A stretch of DNA of 64,000 bases from Shewanella mesophila (GTDB lineage: Bacteria > Pseudomonadota > Gammaproteobacteria > Enterobacterales > Shewanellaceae), in the NCBI RefSeq assembly GCF_019457515.1, contig NZ_CP080421.1:1736001-1800000 (forward strand), read 5' to 3'. Below, piece by piece: positions 58,025 through 64,000 of the stretch; positions within the stretch are counted from its first letter, which is position 1, and each line of letters starts with the position of its first letter. Under the pieces are notes generated by a model. That model worked only from the letters and a program-made list of their open reading frames with translations, did not search any database and was not told where the DNA came from. The translations under genes and the position numbers were made by a program.

Positions 58025-58315
58025 GTGTATGCGGTAATTTTTAGAGCCAAAATAATCAAACAGACTGATGAATATTCACGTTTAGCGTCTAAGTTGCGTC
58101 AGTTAGCGTTTGATAAATACCGCTGTATCGATTTTGTTGCGGTTACGCAAGAGGACCAAGAGATCGCCATCTCCTACTGGCACGATGAAGCTGACATATT
58201 AGCATGGAAAAAAGACAGCGATCATCAGATGGCGCAGTTGCTAGGCGCAAGAGAGTGGTACAGTCATTATCAAGTCGATGTGACGGAGGTGAAGCGCCAT
58301 TATTTCAAGAATTGA
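58025..58315 (+). CDS. Antibiotic biosynthesis monooxygenase (ABM)-domain protein
   Basis: The 96-residue protein has a ferredoxin-like ABM fold pattern: YAVIFRAKII, LRQLAFDKYRCIDFVAVTQ, then ISYWHDEADILAWKKDSDHQ, the typical end. Such small proteins often act as oxygenases or haem-degradation-like enzymes, but many remain uncharacterised. The start is GTG at 58025 with GAGGAG about 7 bases upstream, 13 bases after the P-loop gene. Confidence 0.78.
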   Translation: MYAVIFRAKIIKQTDEYSRLASKLRQLAFDKYRCIDFVAVTQEDQEIAISYWHDEADILAWKKDSDHQMAQLLGAREWYSHYQVDVTEVKRHYFKN

Positions 58316-58322
58316 CAAAGGA

Positions 58323-58849
58323 GTGTTGAGTTTGAAACTTGTCCTATTAAGTGATCCGCAAAGCCGCGCTGCACAGCAGGCGATCTCCCATCTGTTTAAT
58401 GATTCTAATGCCCCATTACGAGTAGGTTATCTCGCTTCTGAGCATGAGTCAGAACGACACTATTATCTGCAAACTCAAGCTTTTTATTCACAGTTTAATA
58501 CGCAATTGAATTGTTACGTCGACCTACAGCAAGGCTATAGCGATGAAAAGTTTAATGCCCTTTGCCAAGCGGACGTTATTCACCTTGCGGGGATGAAAAC
58601 AATGTAATGCTTGACGATTTTTCGGCAATGGCGCTGCTTCCCTATCAATTTGTTCCCCATGTGGATTTTAGCCAAAATGGTGTAGATCTCAGTGTGGCGG
58701 CATCGCGTTTGTTTAACCATGATGACTTAGTTCGCTACCCACTTATTTTATGCTCAGACGGCGATGCCGTTGTTTATCAAGATAATGCGCTTACTGCTTT
58801 TGGGGCGCCGTTATTATTTGATGGTATCTCGGTACTCGCGCTGAACTAA
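58323..58849 (+). pseudogene. Peptidase S51 / type 1 glutamine-amidotransferase-like gene, internally deleted
   Basis: The first frame encodes the N-terminal half of a dipeptidase-E-like (S51) protein (LKLVLLSDPQSRAAQQA ... ADVIHLAGMKTM, then a stop). The second frame encodes the C-terminal part (CGDENNVMLDDFSAMALLPYQFVPHVDF ... GISVLALN). They overlap around 58590-58607, and the segment carrying the catalytic serine (G-x-S-A-G elbow) between ADVIHLAG(G) and CGD is missing. The junction TTGCGGGG shifts the frame. An AAGGAG ribosome site and a TTG at 58332 suggest where it used to start. It is the last gene of the cobB run and is not expected to be active. Confidence 0.78.
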
Positions 58850-59104
58850 TATCTCGGATGTCACTAATATAAAGTGGCCTAGCTAATATCTAGTGCTTTA
58901 GTGGCTCCTAATTACACCATTTTCCCCCTGCGTTAAACCAGCATGTCCGCTTTCGCCATACTTCTTGATTGGATTAGAAAAAACAATCTTTGCAGCTCAC
59001 ACTTGATTTAAAAAGGCTTTATTTGAATTAAGTGACGCTGCTGTAAATCCAAACTGACAATACCTTAGACTAAAGTTAATCAAATTCGACCAGTTAACAC
59101 TTGC

Positions 59105-59120
59105 TTTACGTTCGCGTAAA
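59105..59120. promoter_or_regulatory. Palindromic candidate LiuR-type operator
   Basis: TTTACG at 59105-59110 and CGTAAA at 59115-59120 form a perfect inverted repeat around ttcg. In Shewanella, LiuR-family regulators of branched-chain degradation bind TTTACG/CGTAAA-type palindromes in front of such operons; that link is from memory and is inference here. Confidence 0.55.
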
Positions 59121-59136
59121 CGTCACAGTGATGTTA

Positions 59137-59152
59137 TTTGAGCATGATCACA
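59137..59152. promoter_or_regulatory. Candidate CRP site upstream of the ivd operon
   Basis: TTTGA (59137-59141), 6 bases, then a perfect TCACA half-site (59148-59152) match TGTGA-N6-TCACA with one mismatch. The site lies 56 bases before the ATG, close to where a CRP site would sit for catabolic control. Confidence 0.5.
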
Positions 59153-59208
59153 GTTTGTCACTTATAGAATGTGACCCGATCGCATAGGTACCTTAATTGG
59201 AGCGGAAG

Positions 59209-60399
59209 ATGACTACAGAGCAAACAAACCAAGATATCGTGATTGTCGCGGCGAAGCGCACCCCTATGGGCGGCTTTCAAGGCGCACTGTCGAGCGTGAC
59301 ATCGCCAACACTTGCAGCGACAGCAATTAAAGGCTTGATGGATTTCACCTCAATTGCAGGCAATGATGTGGATGAAGTCCTTATGGGGTGTGTTTTGCCA
59401 GCGGGTCTTGGTCAAGCGCCAGCTCGTCAAGCCACTTTAGGCGCCGACTTGCCATTATCTGTGGGCGCCACGACAGTCAATAAAGTCTGTGGTTCTGGTA
59501 TGAAGACGGTAATGTTAGCCCATGACCTCATTAAAGCGGGTAGCGCCAATATCGTTATCGCTGGTGGTATGGAAAGTATGAGTCAAGCACCTTACCTGCT
59601 GGATAAAGCCCGCGGTGGCATGCGTATGGGTCATGGCAAGGTGATGGATCACATGTTCCTCGATGGCCTCGAAGATGCGTATACTGGTGGTGCTATGGGC
59701 ACATTCGCTCAAAAGACTGCTGATGATTTTTCCATTACCCGTGAAGCGATGGATAACTTTGCCCTAAGCTCACTGCAAAAAGCCAATGCCGCGATTGAAT
59801 CTGGCGCGTTTAAAGATGAAATTGCCCCGGTGACAGTATCGAGCCGACGTGGTGATGTCGTGGTCGATACCGACGAACAGCCAGGGAATGCTCGTCCAGA
59901 AAAGATCCCCACACTACGCCCGGCATTCGCCAAAGAAGGCACTATCACTGCCGCAAATTCAAGTTCAATTTCAGACGGCGCTGCCGCACTTATGCTCATG
60001 ACCCGCGAGCAGGCCGATGCGAAGGGACTCGAGGTGCTGGCGACCATTAAAGGTCACACGACTCACGCTCAAGAGCCATCGATGTTTACCACAGCCCCTG
60101 TTGGTGCCATGACTAAGCTGCTCGACAAGGTTAACTGGACTAAAGCCGATGTCGATCTATTTGAGATCAACGAAGCCTTTGCCATGGTCACCATGCTCGC
60201 GATTTCAGAACTCGGCTTAGACGAAACCAAGGTTAACGTCAACGGCGGTGCTTGCGCATTAGGCCATCCCATAGGTTGCTCTGGCGCCCGTGTGCTGGTG
60301 ACCTTGATTCATGCCTTAAAAGCAAAAGGGCTTACTCGCGGCGTGGCTTCATTGTGTATCGGTGGCGGCGAAGCCACCGCTATGGCGATTGAAATCTAA
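59209..60399 (+). CDS. atoB: Acetyl-CoA C-acyltransferase (thiolase)
   Basis: The 396-residue thiolase has the acyl-enzyme cysteine in VNKVCGSGMK near residue 90, the second cysteine/His region NEAFAMV and the C-terminal NVNGGACALGHPIGCSGARVLV. In the isoleucine route it would split 2-methylacetoacetyl-CoA into propionyl- and acetyl-CoA. The ATG at 59209 (12 bases after an open TTG) with the GGAG at 59199 is used. It heads the ivd operon. Confidence 0.93.
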   Translation: MTTEQTNQDIVIVAAKRTPMGGFQGALSSVTSPTLAATAIKGLMDFTSIAGNDVDEVLMGCVLPAGLGQAPARQATLGADLPLSVGATTVNKVCGSGMKTVMLAHDLIKAGSANIVIAGGMESMSQAPYLLDKARGGMRMGHGKVMDHMFLDGLEDAYTGGAMGTFAQKTADDFSITREAMDNFALSSLQKANAAIESGAFKDEIAPVTVSSRRGDVVVDTDEQPGNARPEKIPTLRPAFAKEGTITAANSSSISDGAAALMLMTREQADAKGLEVLATIKGHTTHAQEPSMFTTAPVGAMTKLLDKVNWTKADVDLFEINEAFAMVTMLAISELGLDETKVNVNGGACALGHPIGCSGARVLVTLIHALKAKGLTRGVASLCIGGGEATAMAIEI

Positions 60400-60518
60400 T
60401 CCATTGCTCGGGCTGATAGATGTGCTATTGGCCCATTTGCATAACCTCTGTTAACGATGTGAGTTTTTAGCTGTCACTTACATTTTTGTCTTAGTTAAAA
60501 AGATCTTAGGAAAGCAAT

Positions 60519-62024
60519 ATGACTATTCAAGTTAAACATTATATCGATGGTGAATTTACCTTAGGCCAAGGCACTCAGCAGATCTCGGTAACTAATCCGG
60601 CTAATAATGAAGTGATCGCGACCATTAACGCTGCGACTACATCAGAAGTTGAAATTGCCATCGCTAGTGCGAAAAAAGCCTTTATGACATGGAAAGAGGT
60701 ACCCGTATCAGAGCGTGCTCGGGTAATGTTTCGCTATCAACATCTACTAAAAGCTCATCATGATGAGATTGCCACGATTCTGGCTCAAGAAACGGGTAAA
60801 ACTTTTGAAGATGCCAAAGGTGATGTGTGGCGTGGTATCGAAGTGGCTGAGCACGCTTGTAACATTGCTAATCTTATCATGGGTGAAACGGTTGAAAACG
60901 TGGCGCGCAGTATCGATACCTATAGTTATACCCAGCCTTTGGGCGTATGCGCTGGTATTACGCCATTTAACTTTCCTGCGATGATCCCACTGTGGATGTT
61001 CCCATTGGCGATTGCCTGCGGCAACACCTTTGTACTTAAGCCGTCGGAGCAAGATCCGATGACGCCACAGCGCTTGGTCGAACTGTTTGAAGAGGCGGGC
61101 GCACCCAAAGGCGTTCTACAGCTAATTCATGGTGACAAGACGGCGGTCGATGTGCTGCTGACCCATCAAGATATCAAGGCCATTTCCTTTGTCGGCTCAG
61201 TCGGCGTCGGTCAATATATCTACAAGACGGGTACCGATAATCTTAAGCGTGTACAAGCCTTTGCAGGTGCTAAAAATCACTGCGTGATCATGCCCGATGC
61301 TAATAAACAACAAGTCATTAATAACTTGGTTGGTGCATCTGTCGGTGCAGCGGGTCAGCGTTGTATGGCACTGTCGGTAGCAGTATTTGTGGGTGAAGCG
61401 AAAAACTGGATCCCTGAGCTACGTGATGCCATAGCCAAAGTCAGACCGGGCTTATGGGATGATAAAGACGCAGCCTATGGTCCTGTTATCAGCCCTGCGG
61501 CGAAAGCGCGCGTGCTTAAGCTGATTGCTCAAGGCAAAGAAGAGGGCGCGGAATGTTTGCTCGACGGTAGCGATTTCACCGTCGAGGGCTATGAAAGCGG
61601 TAACTGGGTCGGACCGACTATGTTCACTAATGTGACCACAGAGATGAGCATTTACCAAGAGGAGATCTTCGGCCCTGTACTCTGCTGCATGGAAAGTGAT
61701 TCTCTTGAAGACGCTATCGAGATAGTCAACGCCAGCCCATATGGTAACGGTACCTCTATCTTTACCGCGAGCGGCGCGGCGGCGCGTAAGTATCAGCATA
61801 ATATTGAAGTGGGCCAGGTAGGGATTAACGTACCGATTCCTGTGCCGCTACCTTTCTTCTCGTTTACGGGTTGGAAAGGCAGTTTCTATGGCGATCAGCA
61901 CGCCTATGGAAAACAGGCGGTCCGTTTCTATACTGAGACCAAGACCATCACCGCGCGCTGGTTTGAATCGGATATCTCAGATGCTGAGCACCATGCGCCG
62001 AATATGACGATTGCCCTGAAATAA
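60519..62024 (+). CDS. mmsA: Methylmalonate-semialdehyde dehydrogenase (CoA-acylating)
   Basis: The 501-residue aldehyde dehydrogenase of valine degradation converts methylmalonate semialdehyde to propionyl-CoA. The catalytic cysteine lies in [10 protein letters not shown] near residue 285 and the MmsA family segments [22 protein letters not shown] and [18 protein letters not shown] are clear. It is followed by a perfect 13-bp hairpin. Confidence 0.95.
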   Translation: MTIQVKHYIDGEFTLGQGTQQISVTNPANNEVIATINAATTSEVEIAIASAKKAFMTWKEVPVSERARVMFRYQHLLKAHHDEIATILAQETGKTFEDAKGDVWRGIEVAEHACNIANLIMGETVENVARSIDTYSYTQPLGVCAGITPFNFPAMIPLWMFPLAIACGNTFVLKPSEQDPMTPQRLVELFEEAGAPKGVLQLIHGDKTAVDVLLTHQDIKAISFVGSVGVGQYIYKTGTDNLKRVQAFAGAKNHCVIMPDANKQQVINNLVGASVGAAGQRCMALSVAVFVGEAKNWIPELRDAIAKVRPGLWDDKDAAYGPVISPAAKARVLKLIAQGKEEGAECLLDGSDFTVEGYESGNWVGPTMFTNVTTEMSIYQEEIFGPVLCCMESDSLEDAIEIVNASPYGNGTSIFTASGAAARKYQHNIEVGQVGINVPIPVPLPFFSFTGWKGSFYGDQHAYGKQAVRFYTETKTITARWFESDISDAEHHAPNMTIALK

Positions 62025-62028
62025 CGTG

Positions 62029-62060
62029 AAAGCCTTGGACTAATGAGTCCAAGGCTTTTC
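62029..62060 (+). terminator. Hairpin between mmsA and the acyl-CoA dehydrogenase
   Basis: Arms aaagccttggact (62029-62041) and agtccaaggcttt (62046-62058) pair perfectly around aatg, followed only by ttc. It could reduce expression of distal operon genes or end an mmsA transcript. Confidence 0.65.
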
Positions 62061-62184
62061 ATCATATGTTTACAGTAAATAATCAACAAGCAATAACCAC
62101 AATCAACAAGTTACGCACCGATATTAAAAAATGCCGCATTATCATTAGCGGCGAATAACCATAGGTGCTCAAGGAGTTAATCAG

Positions 62185-63342
62185 ATGGATTTTAATCTGA
62201 ATGAAGATCAACGCCAGTTTGCCGAACTGGCAACTCAATTTGCCAACGAAGAGCTAGCTCCATTCGCCGCCAAGTGGGATGAAGAGCATCATTTCCCTAA
62301 AGATGTCATTCAAAAAGCCGGAGAGCTGGGCTTTTGCTCTTTATACTCGCCAGAATCGGAAGGTGGTATGGGCTTATCTCGCCTCGATTCGTCGATCATT
62401 TTCGAGCAGCTTGCGATGGGCTGCACCGCCACCACAGCCATGTTGACTATTCATAATATGGCGACCTGGATGATCACTAGCTTTGGCTCTCAATCCCTGC
62501 GAGATGAATGGTCAGCACCATTGACCACAGGTGAAAAACTGGCCTCTTACTGCTTAACTGAAGCGGGCGCCGGGAGTGATGCGGCGTCACTCAAAACCAA
62601 AGCGGTTCGTGAAGGCGATGAATATGTGATCTCCGGCGCTAAGATGTTTATCTCTGGCGCTGGTTCGACGGAGATGCTAGTTGTTATGTGCCGCACCGGC
62701 GAAGCGGGTCCTAAGGGGATCTCGGCCATTGCTGTGCCTGCAGACACCGACGGCATCAGCTACGGCAAAGCGGAAGATAAGATGGGCTGGAACGCCCAGC
62801 CAACCCGTGAAATTACTTTCGATAATGTTCGTGTGCCAGTAAGCAATCTGTTAGGCGAAGAAGGTCAAGGTTTTACGTTTGCCATGAAGGGATTAGATGG
62901 CGGTCGCATCAATATTGCCACTTGCTCAGTGGGTACGGCACAAGCGGCACTCGATCGCGCGACTCAATATATGAATGAGCGTAAACAGTTTGGTAAGCCG
63001 ATCGCGGCATTTCAAGCATTGCAGTTCAAGTTAGCGGATATGGCGACAGAGTTAGTCGCAGCTAGGCAGATGGTGCGTTTAGCCGCCTTTAAACTCGACA
63101 GTGGTGACCCTGAAGCGACGGCCTATTGCGCCATGGCAAAACGTTTTGCCACCGATATTGGCTTTAGCGTTTGTGATAGTGCATTGCAGCTTCATGGTGG
63201 TTACGGCTACATTCGTGAATATCCGTTGGAGCGCCATTTCCGTGATGTGCGTGTACATCAAATCTTAGAGGGAACTAACGAGATCATGCGCTTGATTATT
63301 GCTCGTCGTCTACTCGACGAAAACGCTAGCCCGATCCTGTAA
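62185..63342 (+). CDS. ivdC: Acyl-CoA dehydrogenase (isobutyryl-CoA dehydrogenase-like, IvdC)
   Basis: The 385-residue FAD enzyme has the family N-terminus (LNEDQRQFAELATQFANEELAPFAAKWDEEHHFP), the substrate loop YCLTEAGAGSDAASLKTKA, and the base-containing EGTNEIMRLIIARRLL at the end. Position after mmsA suggests it oxidises isobutyryl-CoA or 2-methylbutyryl-CoA. The start is the ATG with AAGGAG-like spacing. Confidence 0.9.
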   Translation: MDFNLNEDQRQFAELATQFANEELAPFAAKWDEEHHFPKDVIQKAGELGFCSLYSPESEGGMGLSRLDSSIIFEQLAMGCTATTAMLTIHNMATWMITSFGSQSLRDEWSAPLTTGEKLASYCLTEAGAGSDAASLKTKAVREGDEYVISGAKMFISGAGSTEMLVVMCRTGEAGPKGISAIAVPADTDGISYGKAEDKMGWNAQPTREITFDNVRVPVSNLLGEEGQGFTFAMKGLDGGRINIATCSVGTAQAALDRATQYMNERKQFGKPIAAFQALQFKLADMATELVAARQMVRLAAFKLDSGDPEATAYCAMAKRFATDIGFSVCDSALQLHGGYGYIREYPLERHFRDVRVHQILEGTNEIMRLIIARRLLDENASPIL

Positions 63343-63363
63343 TTGTCATAAAGGAGCATAAAG

Positions 63364-64000
63364 ATGACAGCGATTATCGAGAAAATTATTGGCCATACCG
63401 CGGTACTCACAATGAGCAATCCGCCAGCAAATACATGGACAGCATCGAGTTTACAGCTACTTAAGCAAAAAGTAAGTGAACTGAATGCCAACAAAGAGAT
63501 TTATGCTTTAGTGCTAACAGGTGACGGTGAAAAGTTTTTTAGTGCTGGTGCCGATCTCAAACTGTTTGCCGATGGCGATAAAGGTAATGCGGCTTCAATG
63601 GCCAAACATTTTGGCGAAGCGTTTGAAGCCCTCAGTGGTTTTCGTGGCGTATCCATCGCTGCTATCAATGGCTATGCCATGGGCGGCGGGCTCGAAGTGG
63701 CGCTTGCTTGTGATATTCGCATCGCTGAAGCGCAGGCCGTGATGGCATTGCCTGAGGCGACCGTTGGCTTACTTCCTTGCGCTGGTGGTACTCAAAATCT
63801 CACGGCCTTGGTCGGGGAAGGCTGGGCGAAGCGGATGATCTTATGTGGCGAACGTGTCGATGCCGACAAGGCTCTTCAGCTTCGATTAGTCGAAGAGGTG
63901 GTGGCTAAAGGTTCAGCCTTAGATACGGCGTTAACCTTAGCTGAAAAAGTGGCTAATCAGAGCCCTAGCAGTGTGACTGTGTGTAAGCAGCTTATTCAGG
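63364..64000 (+). CDS. ivdD: Enoyl-CoA hydratase (partial, runs off the right end)
   Basis: The reading frame from the ATG at 63364 stays open to the end of the window (212 codons). It begins TAIIEKIIGHTAVLTMSNPP and has the oxyanion-hole segments FFSAGADLKLFADG and GYAMGGGLEVALACDIRIAE, then LPEATVGLLPCAGGTQ. It would hydrate methacrylyl-CoA or tiglyl-CoA. The ATG is 7 bases after a GGAG ribosome site and 21 bases after ivdC. Confidence 0.9.
   Translation, partial: MTAIIEKIIGHTAVLTMSNPPANTWTASSLQLLKQKVSELNANKEIYALVLTGDGEKFFSAGADLKLFADGDKGNAASMAKHFGEAFEALSGFRGVSIAAINGYAMGGGLEVALACDIRIAEAQAVMALPEATVGLLPCAGGTQNLTALVGEGWAKRMILCGERVDADKALQLRLVEEVVAKGSALDTALTLAEKVANQSPSSVTVCKQLIQ

Larger units (their letters stand above)
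58850..59208. other. 359 bp upstream region of the ivd operon
   Basis: No gene. It should hold the operon promoter; two candidate operators are listed separately. Confidence 0.5.

Overview
The window looks like a stretch of chromosome from a marine gammaproteobacterium, most likely Shewanella. The case rests on gene content and order: a speA/AdoMet decarboxylase/speB/pdxH cluster, mfd-csiV, separate lolC-lolD-lolE, DUF2062-comEC-msbA-lpxK-ycaR, gltA divergent from sdhCDAB-sucABCD, and an ivd-type branched-chain acyl-CoA operon. This is recognition of protein families and synteny, not a database search. Base composition looks even and no prophage, plasmid, CRISPR array or genomic island is visible.

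Layout. 1-1350 is the 3' end of an rRNA operon (23S tail, 5S) followed by about 2.5 copies of a 225/226 bp tandem repeat that looks built from 5S remnants plus the rrn terminator, cut off by a 330 bp MITE-like element. 1400-4900 carries an ABC-2 type transporter, yceH and a CvfB-like RNA-binding protein. 5274-9832 is a polyamine cluster (arginine decarboxylase, a eukaryotic-type AdoMet decarboxylase, agmatinase) followed by pdxH. 9912-16175 holds a hypothetical membrane protein, cysB, sdaA, nagZ, ycfP and acyP, with a 583 bp gene-free stretch containing two short tandem repeats and an orphan terminator.

16371-33475 is an envelope-centred stretch: csiV, mfd, a PilZ-like protein, lolCDE (lipoprotein release), a CHASE-GGDEF diguanylate cyclase, DUF2062, comEC, msbA, lpxK, ycaR and a kinase-like protein. 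33507-41900 carries a periplasmic metallo-beta-lactamase-fold protein and a tripartite-type RND efflux operon with two different pump subunits. 42282-53600 is the TCA block: gltA divergent from sdhCDAB, sucAB and sucCD. 53667-58849 carries an FMN-binding glutamate-synthase-like protein, a GNAT acetyltransferase, fur, and a small cobB / P-loop kinase / ABM / peptidase-S51 cluster whose last gene is broken. 58850-64000 starts a valine/isoleucine degradation operon (thiolase, mmsA, acyl-CoA dehydrogenase, enoyl-CoA hydratase), which runs off the right end.

Most of the window is housekeeping. The items most worth a second look are the 5S-derived repeat array with its 70 bp structured insert, the MITE-like element next to it, the eukaryotic-type AdoMet decarboxylase with a Glu-to-Gln change at a substrate-contact position, the structured intergenic region at 15323-15905, the duplicated start region of the metallo-hydrolase gene, and the internally deleted peptidase-S51 pseudogene. 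I did not find a convincing undescribed multi-gene system.
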